This document shows, piece by piece, positions 7,993 to 18,200 of a stretch of 34,483 nucleotides of DNA. The notes under the pieces are model-generated. The model saw only the letters and a list, made by a program, of their open reading frames with translations. It ran no database searches and was not told the DNA's origin. The stretch is from an uncultured Lachnospiraceae bacterium (GTDB lineage: Bacteria; Bacillota; Clostridia; Lachnospirales; Lachnospiraceae), in NCBI GenBank assembly GCA_910585895.1, contig CAJUHY010000026.1:1-34483 (forward strand), in the 5' to 3' direction. The translations under genes and the position numbers were made by a program. Numbering within the stretch: the first letter of the stretch is position 1; each line of letters begins with the position of its first letter.

Positions 7993-10857
7993 TTATAAAT
8001 CCTCCTTTTCTATTTGTGTTATCAATTCCCGCAGCAACTGTTCCGCCGCTTCATCTTCGTATAATCTGAGCTGTTCTTTGATTTCTGTAAGTTTTGATTT
8101 CGTATCTTCGTGCAAACGATATTGCAGGATTTCATCCAGCTTGCCGGCACACTGCTTAGAGCGGAAATTCTCCAGGCTGCCGAGCGCTTCTTTGATTTCC
8201 TGCAGCAGCTTGGATTTTTCTATCTCCTCTCCATCCTTATCTGTTCCCGCTTGCCTGCTCTCATCCAAATATTTCCTGATACAACTTATCTGTTGCTCAT
8301 ACTCTGCAAGAAGCTGCCCTGCATGACTGTCTACAAAGGTCTCATCACCTCTGGCAACAGCGCTTTCCTGCTCCCTGGCAATCTTGGAAAGCTTCATGGC
8401 TCCCACATTAGCAGAGGCGCTTTTCAGCGCATGTACCTCGATACCATAGGTCTTGTAATCACCCTTATCTAACAATTCACGCAAAAGCGCCAGTTTTCGT
8501 TTCCCATCCAGGCAATAGAGGTCCAGAAGTTCCTGATAATCTTCCACGCTTCCAGAATAAATTCCTGCCAGCTCATCTGTGTCAATTCCCTCAATCAAGA
8601 TATCCCTAAACTCCATATTTCTGCTGGCAGATGCCTCCCCGCCTCCAAACCATGTTTTGCTCGGCGTTCTCCTGTCTGCAGGAATCCAGCGCTGCAGCGC
8701 TTCGTGCAGCATCTTTCTGTCCAACGGCTTAGTGATAAAATCCTGAAACCCATTATTTAAAAAAGTCTCCCTCACGCCTCCCATGGCATTGGCAGTCAAG
8801 GCAATGATTACTGGCAGGACGCCATTCTCACCGCATTCATTGCGGATAATCTGCACGGTCTCTATACCATCCATCACTGGCATCATATGGTCCATAAAAA
8901 TAATGTCATAACGTGTTTCTTTGACAAGTTTTATTGCCTCCATGCCGCTTTCTGCCTCGTCCATCACCATGCCATAAGACTGCAGGAAAGTTCTTACTAC
9001 CTTTCTGTTTATCAGATTATCGTCAGTCACGAGCGCCTTACAATCTTCCGCGATAAACGGCTCCAACTGCTCTTCTATTTTGACTTCCTCCTCAGGAACT
9101 TCCGAAAGGGGCCGCTCATCCATAATCTTCTGGGGAATTTTCATGATAAAAGCTGTGCCCTCACCATATACGCTCTCGACTTCAATCGTACCCTTCATCA
9201 AGTCCACCAAACGCTTTGAAATGGAAAGTCCAAGCCCTGTCCCCTCCACACTGCGGTTCCTCATAGAATCCACCTGCCTGAAATTCTCAAATATCGCTTC
9301 AAGGTCCTGCTCGCGGATACCGCAGCCTGTATCTTCAATGCGAAAAGACAGGCATTCCACACCCTCCTCCTGCAGAGCGCCTGCAACGGAAATCTTTACA
9401 TATCCCTCTTTCGTGAATTTCAAGGCATTATTTAAAATATTAATCAATATCTGTTTTATCCTGCCCTCATCGCCCAGATATCGGCAGGGAATGGACATAT
9501 CAAACTCACTCAGCACTCTGAGCCCATGCCGTGATGCCACGATATCCATCATGTTCAGTACTTCATTGACAAGCGTCTTTACATGATATTTAGACGGCAG
9601 CAATTCCATCTTGCCTGATTCCACTTTCGATAAGTCAAGAATATCATTGATGAGCGTCAACAGATTGCGCGAGGACGATTTGATATCACAGGCATACTCA
9701 TAGACTTTCTGCCCCCTGCTCTCCTCCATGATAATATCACTGAATCCAACAATTGCGTTCATTGGCGTACGAATCTCATGGGACATATTGGCGAGAAATG
9801 CGCTCTTAGCAATATTCGCCTGCTCCGCCTGTTCACGCACACGTTTAATCTCTTCTATGTAATTCCTGGTTTCCGTCACATCAAAAAGAAGTACAACATA
9901 ACCTCTATTTCTCCCAAACCTGTCCGGTATCTGCTCCACATGTCCTTGATAAAAAGAGTCATACAAAGAAAATTCCTCCTTCACATCCTCCCCCAGCATA
10001 TCCTGCGGAAATCCTTCCAGCTCTTCCACGTATTTTCCTATCATCTGTCCGTTCAAGCCTGGAAAAATACCTGCAGCGGCGGGATTATAACTGACAATTC
10101 TTTTCTGTTCATCGAGCGCAATCACACCGTCGCTCATGCTGTTCAGCAAAATACCGGCTGCCAGCCCGCGAAAATCATAAACCTTCCTGCTCCAGATAAG
10201 GATTACCACGACCGACAGGATAACGCCCAACGTAAATGGCGTCGGGTCGTAGATATATGTCAGTTTCATAGAATAAGAAACTAGTGAAACTACCGGGAAA
10301 AAGGAAAGTACCAGAATCAGTCCGTACTTGCGTTCCGCAGCATACTGCGGGTTCTTTACGCGGGCGCGGATAAGCGCATATATGGACAAGATATAGGGCA
10401 GGGCCGTGCCGCACACCATAAAAATCCAGTACCCCAGTCCATATTCCAGCCTCAGATACCCATGACCGCTTTCGTCTGTCATCCAGCTTATCTGACGGTA
10501 ATAAATATTATGTATGTCACATGTAAACACAAGAACTAAAACAAAAGCGTCAATAATCCTTAATATGTTTAAAATCCTGACCGGCGCTTTCTTATAACAA
10601 TAGCCAAACATAAAATAGCAATAACTGATGGGAACTACCACCGCCCCTATATACTGCACCTTGACTGCTACAATGGCAGCTTCCATTCCCGATGATGTCA
10701 GCTCTAACAAATAGCCGGCGTTCTGTACCAAGGTAGCCATCAGGAAATACTGCATAAGCTTCTGCCCGCTTGAGCCGTCTCCCTGATACAAAAGAGCCAA
10801 GGCAAATATAATGATGCCGATTGCAAATATTCCCAGTCCTAAATACACAGTAATCAT
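7993..10857 (-). CDS. Hybrid sensor histidine kinase (7TM-PAS-HisKA-HATPase-REC-HPt)
   Basis: This 954-residue kinase opens with about seven membrane helices (residues 1-225) resembling the 7TM N-terminal region of histidine kinases. A PAS-like domain follows (about 235-325, with DGVIALDEQKRIVSYNPAA). The phospho-acceptor is H360 in ANMSHEIRTPMNAI. The ATP-binding domain (about 465-575) shows EDTGCGIREQDL and GTGLGLSISKRL. A receiver domain has D656 in IIFMDHMMP, and the HPt domain has H809 in EVHALKSAS. Such a protein can run a full phosphorelay internally and pass phosphate to the response regulator encoded three bases downstream. It begins 23 bases after maf with only a weak GGGGTGAG site. 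The signal sensed is unknown. Its position at the end of the addBA-maf run is unusual. Confidence 0.93.
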   Translation of the reverse strand: MITVYLGLGIFAIGIIIFALALLYQGDGSSGQKLMQYFLMATLVQNAGYLLELTSSGMEAAIVAVKVQYIGAVVVPISYCYFMFGYCYKKAPVRILNILRIIDAFVLVLVFTCDIHNIYYRQISWMTDESGHGYLRLEYGLGYWIFMVCGTALPYILSIYALIRARVKNPQYAAERKYGLILVLSFFPVVSLVSYSMKLTYIYDPTPFTLGVILSVVVILIWSRKVYDFRGLAAGILLNSMSDGVIALDEQKRIVSYNPAAAGIFPGLNGQMIGKYVEELEGFPQDMLGEDVKEEFSLYDSFYQGHVEQIPDRFGRNRGYVVLLFDVTETRNYIEEIKRVREQAEQANIAKSAFLANMSHEIRTPMNAIVGFSDIIMEESRGQKVYEYACDIKSSSRNLLTLINDILDLSKVESGKMELLPSKYHVKTLVNEVLNMMDIVASRHGLRVLSEFDMSIPCRYLGDEGRIKQILINILNNALKFTKEGYVKISVAGALQEEGVECLSFRIEDTGCGIREQDLEAIFENFRQVDSMRNRSVEGTGLGLSISKRLVDLMKGTIEVESVYGEGTAFIMKIPQKIMDERPLSEVPEEEVKIEEQLEPFIAEDCKALVTDDNLINRKVVRTFLQSYGMVMDEAESGMEAIKLVKETRYDIIFMDHMMPVMDGIETVQIIRNECGENGVLPVIIALTANAMGGVRETFLNNGFQDFITKPLDRKMLHEALQRWIPADRRTPSKTWFGGGEASASRNMEFRDILIEGIDTDELAGIYSGSVEDYQELLDLYCLDGKRKLALLRELLDKGDYKTYGIEVHALKSASANVGAMKLSKIAREQESAVARGDETFVDSHAGQLLAEYEQQISCIRKYLDESRQAGTDKDGEEIEKSKLLQEIKEALGSLENFRSKQCAGKLDEILQYRLHEDTKSKLTEIKEQLRLYEDEAAEQLLRELITQIEKEDL

Positions 10858-10880
10858 AATCCAATCTCACCCCGCAAAAT

Positions 10881-11459
10881 TTATATCCGATTACTCTCTA
10901 ACACCTGAAACACCTTGGCAACAGGCAACCCAACCACATTATTATAGTCCCCATTGATTTTTTCAACAAACAGCGCGCCTTTTCCCTGTATACCGTAAGC
11001 GCCGGCTTTATCCATGGGCTCCCCGGTACGGATATAGGATAAAATCTGCTCTCTGTCCATAGGGTACATAGTTACCTTTGTCTCCTCATAGAATGAATAA
11101 CGTTTTGTCTGCCCATCTTGTATCCTGATGACAGTCACCCCGGTATACACACTGTGCGTATTTCCACAAAGCATAGAAAGCATCCGCTCTGCCTCCTCCT
11201 CATCCCTGGGCTTTCCCAAAATCTGCCCCTCATATACCACCACAGTATCTGCTCCTAGGATGACCGCCTCTTCCCTCTGCAAATGTCCTGCTACCTCCGC
11301 CGCCTTTTGCGCGGACAGTTCCAACACCACCTCTTTGGGCTGGCTGCTGGTGATTACCTCCTCTCCCTTGGCCGGAATAATTTCAAATTCTGCTCCCACC
11401 TGCGCTAACAGCTCCCTCCTTCTGGGAGAAGCGGAAGCCAAAATAAATCTCTCTGCCAT
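10881..11459 (-). CDS. maf: Maf family nucleotide pyrophosphatase
   Basis: This 192-residue house-cleaning enzyme hydrolyses dTTP, UTP or modified nucleotides to monophosphates. The phosphate-binding N-terminus ILASASPRRRELL, the catalytic GADTVVVYEGQILGKP and the C-terminal YGIQGKGALFVEKINGDYNN are all present and typical. It starts 21 bases after addA. In Bacillus and relatives maf sits beside division or repair genes; here it links the AddAB nuclease genes to the signalling pair. Substrate choice within the family (dTTP/UTP versus 7-methyl-GTP types) is inferred from the usual Bacillus-like motif and is not proven. Confidence 0.94.
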   Translation of the reverse strand: MAERFILASASPRRRELLAQVGAEFEIIPAKGEEVITSSQPKEVVLELSAQKAAEVAGHLQREEAVILGADTVVVYEGQILGKPRDEEEAERMLSMLCGNTHSVYTGVTVIRIQDGQTKRYSFYEETKVTMYPMDREQILSYIRTGEPMDKAGAYGIQGKGALFVEKINGDYNNVVGLPVAKVFQVLESNRI

Positions 11460-11480
11460 AACTGCCTCCTGTTAATCATA

Positions 11481-14400
11481 TTATACAAAAATTTCCTCAC
11501 CCAGGCAAAAAGAATATAACACTTTCTCTTTCACCGCCTTTCCCAGGGCACGCTCCACCGCCTCCTGGTAAAGTTCCATCTGAGTACGGTAACGTTCTGC
11601 CAGTTCCTTTCCATTCTTTACACTGTCCGTCTTATAATCCAGCAGCACGATACCATCTTCTTCCTCGAAAAATGCATCAATAATCCCCTGTATCAAAAGC
11701 ATCTCCTCACTGTCGCTTTCCTCCAGACATTCCCGCGCCGGTTTGCCCATGACAAACGGTTTCTCTTTGAACAGCTTCCCCTGGCGCGCCGCCTCCTGCA
11801 TCCGCTGCCCCATAGAAGTCTGCAGGAACTTTTGCAAAGCCGGAACATACACCAGACCAAGCATCTCCCCATCAATCTTTCCTTGTTCCTCCATCTTGCC
11901 CAACTGCTCCCTTAAGCTGCCTGCTTCCCCGGTAAAATCATAACATTCCAGTACCCGATGCATCGCCGTCCCTCTTTTTGCTCCCATATTTTCCTGCGGA
12001 GCGCCCTCCATAAACGCCGGGACGTAATGCTCCCTCTCCTGCTGCACCGGCTGCCCTATCTGTGCAAGCTGCTCTTCCCTGGCTATCCTGTCCATAGCTC
12101 TGTGCTTTAATTCTGACACCGACACTTTCGTGCGCAGCGTACTCTCCTCATAATAAGGATATACATAGCCAAGCCGTTCCTCCACAATTCTATCCCAAGG
12201 CAGACTTTTTTCCTGAACCCTTGCCAGCAAATCTATTCTGGTTAGTTCTTCTTCCACTACATGTGTTTCCTCTTCCACCACAAGGTCTTCCTGCTCTAAG
12301 AGGAGAACCGGATATTTCCCCGGATAAGCTGCCAGAGCCTGCAGAATGAACTGCAGGAAGGTACTGGTATTCAGACGCCTGAGAAACGACAGAAACCCTT
12401 GACCAGTCTCCGCCGCAGCCTCAGCCTCCATGCAGATGTCTCCTGATTGCCGCTGTACCGCAATTCCTAATTCGCTTAACTTTTCCTCCGCCTTTCTTAA
12501 AACCCCAGTTAGAATCAGTTTTTCCTTGGCGCGTGTCAGCGCCACATAGAGGACACGCAATTCCTCCCCGATATTCTCCAGCGTGACTTTCCTTGCCAGA
12601 AGCTGTCTGGTAAATCCCGGGGATTTGAGCCTTCGCTTTAAGTCGACCACATCCATACCGATTCCCAGCCCGGGATGGAGCACCACCTGTTCGCGTATAT
12701 CCTGGCTGTTAAATTTTTTCCCCAGTCCCGACACAAACACAATGGGAAATTCCAGCCCTTTGCTCTTGTGGATGCTCATAATCCGCACCACATCCTCGGC
12801 TTCATCTCTATCTGCCAGAGGAAAATCCACTTCATACTTCTGCAGCTGTTCCATATACCGTATAAAATGGAACAACCCGCGGTAACTGGTATTCTCATAG
12901 GTAATGGCCTTCTCCACCAGCATTTCCAGATTGGCTTTCTTCACCTCTCCGCCAGGCAGCGCGTAGACATACGCCTGATAGCCAGTCTCCTCCAAAATTT
13001 CATACAATAGCTGATGAATCGGTGTGTAACAGACTTTTTTCCTGTATTTCTGCAGCAGTTCCAGAAAAGCCTGTATCTTCTCGTCAGTTTCTGTATTTGC
13101 CTCCTGCAGCTTATACTGCAACACCGCCTGATAAAATTCTTTCTCGGGATACTGCACCCGCAGCAGCGCCAGTTCCTCCCCGGTCAGCCCGACAATCGGC
13201 GAGGAAAGCACGGCTGCCATGGGAATATCCTGCCTGGGGTTATCCAGAAGCTTCAATAAATTTAATGCCGTCTGCACTTCCAATGCCGAAAAATATCCTG
13301 TCCCCGAAGCAGCACGCACCGGAATTCCCATTTCGCCCAGGACTTTGACGAAAGTATCCGCCCACTCGCCGAGGGAACGAAGCAGAATTACCATATCGCC
13401 ATACCGCACCGAACGAAGACCGTCTCCCTCCTGCGCAGAATTATCACATTTTACGAGCTGTTCTTTCATCATCCTGCGGATTTCTGCACCCACCGCCCGT
13501 GCCTCAAGTTCCGGCGCTTTCAGCGGCGGCAGCTCTCTTTGCCGCTTCTCGGTTTCCAGATTTTCTGTATTTTTACCAGCCTCCTCTGGCTGGATGTTTT
13601 CTGCATTTTTGCCAGCCTCCTTTGGCTGGATGACAAGCAGCCTGGTATCAAACATTCCTGGATTTCCCTCCGGAAAGGAAGCGCCGGCATATAACGCTGC
13701 CTGCTCATCATACGTAATGTTACCAATATCGTGGTTCATAATTTTGCGAAAAACATCATTGACCGTCTCTAGGACCTGCAGTCGGCTGCGGAAATTTTTA
13801 TGCAGATCCACGCGCTGGTTCTCACTCTCCTCCACTGTGTAGGTATCATATTTCTCCATAAAGAGTTCCGGGCGCGCCATACGAAAACGATAAATGCTCT
13901 GTTTCACGTCACCTACCATAAAAATATTGTGCCCGCCCTCCGCCTCCATAGAAACTGCACGCAAAATCGCTTCCTGCACATTGTTGGAATCCTGATATTC
14001 ATCAATCATGATTTCCTCATAATTCCTGCGCAGCTCCTCTGCCGTCCGGCTGGGCGCATGTGTGTGCTCATCTACGAGGATTTTGAGGGCAAAATGCTCC
14101 TGGTCGTTAAAATCGAGGATATTTTTCTCGCGTTTCTTTTCTGCAAACGCCTGAATAAAGGCAAGCGTCACTTCTATAAGCATATCTGCCGCCGCACGGC
14201 TCCTCTTAATATCCTCGACTACCTTGGACGGACTCTGGAAGAAAAACTGGGCTTTTATCTTCTTGACAGAATCCTTTACCTCATCCCGCATTTTCGCAAC
14301 CTGTTCTTTCTTCCTCATATCGCCTGCAAATTTGCGCAGCGCAGGCAGACGTCCAAAAGAAACTCCCTGGATATACTGATAGTACTCCTGATACGTATGG

Positions 14401-15191
14401 CAATCCGTCATCCCTTGCAGCATCTCAGCTTCCTGCTCTAACACGCTCTCATACTTCTGCGGTCCATCTTCCATAAGGGCAAGCTTTCTGCACTGCCTTA
14501 ACTGCAGCGCCCACTGCGCGGTGAGATTCCCCAAATACTCCAGCAATTCCGCGGTCATGTCCAGCGATTCAAATTCCTCTATATTTTCCACATGAAAAGG
14601 CTTCCTGCAGGCTTCAAGCCATTCTTCCACCCAGGGGTAACTCATGGCAAATGAAAAGAGTTTTAAGACGGTCTCTTTTAACAGCCTGTCGGTCTTACCG
14701 GTATCAATTGTCTCAGACAGCGTCAGAAATTCCGGCTTTGCCTGCGCATAATAACGCTCCAGAACATTGTCTAAGACATCGCTCTGCAAAAGCTTCAATT
14801 CTCCCTCCTCTGCCACCCGAAAATCCGGCTCCATCTCAATGCGGTGGAAATAATTGCGGATAATATACAGGCAGAAGCTGTGAATCGTGGTAATCTGCGC
14901 ATTATGTAACAATGTCTGCTGCCGCTGCAGATGCACATTATCAGGCTGCTCCTCCACTGCGCTTGCCAACGCCAGCCCAATCCGCTCGCGCATTTCCGCT
15001 GCTGCTGCATTGGTAAAAGTCACAATCAAAAGTCTGTCAATATCTACCGGATGGCTTTTATCGGTTATCTTGCGGATAATACGTTCCACCAAAACAGCCG
15101 TCTTGCCGCTGCCTGCTGCCGCAGAGACCAGCAGATTCCTGCCCCTGAGTTCAATTACTTCCTGCTGCTCCTTCGTCCAATTCCTCTCCAT
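11481..15191 (-). CDS. addA: ATP-dependent helicase/nuclease subunit A
   Basis: AddA is the helicase-nuclease half of AddAB, which processes double-strand DNA ends for RecA loading. Its 1236 residues show UvrD-like motifs in order: Walker A AAAGSGKTAVLVERI (K30), DEYQDS (motif II), GDVKQSIYRFR (III), MSIHKSKGLEFPIVFVSG (V) and LYVALTRAKEKL (VI). The C-terminal RecB-type nuclease has the catalytic VLLDYKTDSV. A short insert in the middle carries two copies of a 12-residue Glu/Ala/Lys/Asn unit encoded by a 36-base tandem repeat. AGAGGAG precedes the ATG. It lies 29 bases after addB and 21 bases before maf, one transcription unit. Confidence 0.97.
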   Translation of the reverse strand: MERNWTKEQQEVIELRGRNLLVSAAAGSGKTAVLVERIIRKITDKSHPVDIDRLLIVTFTNAAAAEMRERIGLALASAVEEQPDNVHLQRQQTLLHNAQITTIHSFCLYIIRNYFHRIEMEPDFRVAEEGELKLLQSDVLDNVLERYYAQAKPEFLTLSETIDTGKTDRLLKETVLKLFSFAMSYPWVEEWLEACRKPFHVENIEEFESLDMTAELLEYLGNLTAQWALQLRQCRKLALMEDGPQKYESVLEQEAEMLQGMTDCHTYQEYYQYIQGVSFGRLPALRKFAGDMRKKEQVAKMRDEVKDSVKKIKAQFFFQSPSKVVEDIKRSRAAADMLIEVTLAFIQAFAEKKREKNILDFNDQEHFALKILVDEHTHAPSRTAEELRRNYEEIMIDEYQDSNNVQEAILRAVSMEAEGGHNIFMVGDVKQSIYRFRMARPELFMEKYDTYTVEESENQRVDLHKNFRSRLQVLETVNDVFRKIMNHDIGNITYDEQAALYAGASFPEGNPGMFDTRLLVIQPKEAGKNAENIQPEEAGKNTENLETEKRQRELPPLKAPELEARAVGAEIRRMMKEQLVKCDNSAQEGDGLRSVRYGDMVILLRSLGEWADTFVKVLGEMGIPVRAASGTGYFSALEVQTALNLLKLLDNPRQDIPMAAVLSSPIVGLTGEELALLRVQYPEKEFYQAVLQYKLQEANTETDEKIQAFLELLQKYRKKVCYTPIHQLLYEILEETGYQAYVYALPGGEVKKANLEMLVEKAITYENTSYRGLFHFIRYMEQLQKYEVDFPLADRDEAEDVVRIMSIHKSKGLEFPIVFVSGLGKKFNSQDIREQVVLHPGLGIGMDVVDLKRRLKSPGFTRQLLARKVTLENIGEELRVLYVALTRAKEKLILTGVLRKAEEKLSELGIAVQRQSGDICMEAEAAAETGQGFLSFLRRLNTSTFLQFILQALAAYPGKYPVLLLEQEDLVVEEETHVVEEELTRIDLLARVQEKSLPWDRIVEERLGYVYPYYEESTLRTKVSVSELKHRAMDRIAREEQLAQIGQPVQQEREHYVPAFMEGAPQENMGAKRGTAMHRVLECYDFTGEAGSLREQLGKMEEQGKIDGEMLGLVYVPALQKFLQTSMGQRMQEAARQGKLFKEKPFVMGKPARECLEESDSEEMLLIQGIIDAFFEEEDGIVLLDYKTDSVKNGKELAERYRTQMELYQEAVERALGKAVKEKVLYSFCLGEEIFV
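13561..13632. repeat. 36-base tandem duplication inside addA
   Basis: Two adjacent 36-base units (13561-13596 and 13597-13632) differ at three positions. They encode two copies of an IQPxEAGKNxEN-type unit in a linker between helicase motifs, so copy number can change without shifting the frame. Confidence 0.85.
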
Positions 15192-15220
15192 CTGCTATCT
15201 CCTCTGGTATGTTGCCTCTC

Positions 15221-18200
15221 CTATTCCTCTTTGCCTATCTCCAGTTCTTCCTGCATATTACGGAAAATCAAGGCATCGTCTTTAATCTCCTCCAGCTGAC
15301 GGTATTGCTGTCCGGGAATACCCTGGTCAAAACCGCAGACACCATGGTAAGGACAGTAATCGCAGCCGGTATCCGAGCCCAGACGATAGGGATTTGCTGA
15401 AATCTCCCCGGCAAAAATCTTTCTGCCGATTTGCTGGATTTTATGATTGACATAACGCGACAAAACTGCAAATTCTTCTTGCCCGGCACGCCTGGTCCTG
15501 GAGCTTACGCTCTCATCCTCCTGCTCGCCAGCAACACCCTTTAACTTTAATTTCTGTAATATCTCCTCACGAATTTCCTCATCTGTCTTGCCGGAATCTC
15601 CATCGATGACCGGATCATTCAGGTGGTAATAATACATTCCTCCAGGCACAATCTCCCTGTCTGGATACTTTCTTTTCATAATTTCCATGGCTGAATTCAG
15701 ATACACCACAAGCTGCAGCTGCAGGCCGTGATAGAAAGACAGCAGCTGGAAATCCTGGCTGCCGGATTTATAATCCACAACCTTGACATAGACCTTTTCC
15801 TCCGTCTTATGCGTGTCAATCCGGTCAATCCGACCGCGAAGCCGCATCTTTTCCTCATCGCTCAGCGTGAAATTCACCGCCTCAAGATTCTCCACGAAAG
15901 AAAAAGAAATCTCATAACCCTCCGGAGCAAAATGGCTGGTTTTGACCTGTTCGGCAATGGTCTCCACCGTGCGCCGTAAAATCCGTTTCATCCGCTCTAC
16001 CAGATAGGCGGTTCTCGCTTCCTCCAACAACATACTGTCAAACCCTGTTCCCAGGGCTTCCTCTACTGACTGAGCTATCAGACGTTCCTGCACATCATCT
16101 GGTACGTCAAACCAATGGTAACCCGCCCGTTCCATGGCATGGGAATACCGCTCCAAGACCTCATGGAACATGCTGCCCATATCCACCGGGGCAAATTCGC
16201 CCAGATTACGATCCTTAAGCCTCAAGCCATACTGCAGGAAATGGCTGCAGGCACAGGCGCTGAACTGCTCTAAGCGGGTAACGCTGTTCTCCAGCACATT
16301 CCCATAGAGAGCGCGCGTGATTTCTTCTTTCATATTTCCCTGATGGTAACTATAAAAAGCAGCCTCCAGAAATGGACGTATCTGCTCCCGCCATTCCTCC
16401 TGCCCCACATACCAATGGTACAGCCCCAACCACTCCGGTGAAATTTCTCCTCTTTTCGCCCGCTTCAGTCCCTCCACAAAAAATCTCCGGCTGCTCCTTG
16501 GCGTCACAATCTGTTCCAGACCGCCGCGCTCTGTTACACGCACCGGCAGAAACTGCGGAAAAATTTTACGTATGGTCTCCACCAGATAAGATTTACGGCT
16601 CTCCTTCCCTTCCTGGTTAACACGAAACCAGGTGAGGTACAACCGCTCAGAGGGTTTTGTCAGATTCAGGTACAGGTAAAATTTCTGGATAAAACTCCGC
16701 TCTCTGTCGGTAGGCGCAAGTTCCATCTGATTGGCAGCAAACAATTCCCGGTCTGTCTGGGAAATGATACCCCCATGCTCCACTGCCTTTGGAATCAGCC
16801 CATCATTGACTCCTGCAAAAAACAATACCTTAATATCTGAGAGACGGCTTCTCTCTATATCTCCCAACACCACCCGGTCATAGCCTGGCGGGATAATGCC
16901 GATTGCCGCCGCCTCCATGCCGGCTTCCAAAATCTCGCGGTACTCACGGACAGGTATGCACTCCTCTCCCAAAAGTTCCACCATCTTATCCAGCAAATCC
17001 ATGACCACACGGTATATCTGGGCATATTCTCCGGCCAGGGCAGTCTCTCCTTCCTGCTGAAAATAAACTTCATAATCCCGAAGTTTCCCTTCTACATCCA
17101 GCGAATCTAAAAGCTCATAGAGAGATTTTGACACCTCAAGCACTGTGCCCTTTTTCTTAAATATCTCCCGCAAAGGGGCAAACTGCTGCACAAGCCGTTC
17201 TCTCAGCTCATTGATGATATCCAGTTCCTGCTGCTCCCTTACCGGTCCGCGCCGCACCCATTTCTGCTGCCATCTGCGAAATCCCCGGATTTTCATGGCA
17301 AGAAGATAGTTCTCCAAAAGATCGATTTCCGCTGTTTCTGCCCCCGATAGACCGCTGCGCAGATAACCAAGCAGCGATTCATAAGAAAAATCCTGCTCCA
17401 GCACAAGCAGTGACTGCCTGAGAAATTCTGTCATCGGATGGAAAAGGATGTCTTTTCTCGTATCCAAAAACAGGGGGATTTCATAAGTGTCAAAAACCTC
17501 CCTTGCATAATTGCCGTACATTTCCACATCTCCGCAGACAATGGCAAGCTCCTTATAACGATAGCCGCTGCGCACTAATCCTCTAATCTCCCTTGCTATA
17601 AAATCCAGCTCCTGCCTGGGATCTGACAAAGAGTATAGAAAAATATCCTGCTGTTCTCCTGCTTCCGCTGTCGGTTTTCCTGCTGCTTCTGCCTGTTCTC
17701 CTGCTCCTGACTGCTTGGCAGCCTGCGGCAATTGATAAGCCTGCGGCTGCGGCCGGAACAGATTCCGTTCTAACCACAGCAGTGACGGAGCGGCGGCAAA
17801 ACGGCTTTTACACCCATGTTTGACCCAGATTGGTTCACTGATTTGCACATGCTTCTTTGCAGCAATCTCCGTAAGCGTCTGAACAGTCTTCTTGCTCATG
17901 TAAAATAATTCCTGTACGCCGCGGCAGCAATAAGGGTCTTCCCTGTCATCCAGCGTAACGGTCACCATAATTTCCCCGGCTATCTCAACCAATGACTGCA
18001 AAAGATGATACTGTACTGGTGTGAAGCCTGTAAATCCGTCCAGGACAATAACCGCATCTTTCAGCAGCTCAGACTGATGCGCTACATGAGAAAATACTTC
18101 CAGCAATTCTTCTCCGGTAATAAATCTTCCTTGCAGATAATCAGCAAATCCCTGGTACATCGTCTGGATATCCTGGATTTTATAGCGAAATAACGGCGGC

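Noticed and set aside
13561..13632. Possible CRISPR-like repeat
   Set aside because: There are only two adjacent in-frame copies without spacers, within addA coding sequence.
13219..13842. 207-codon plus-strand frame inside addA
   Set aside because: It is antisense to conserved helicase motifs, Ser/Pro-rich as expected for a shadow frame, and lacks a start site.
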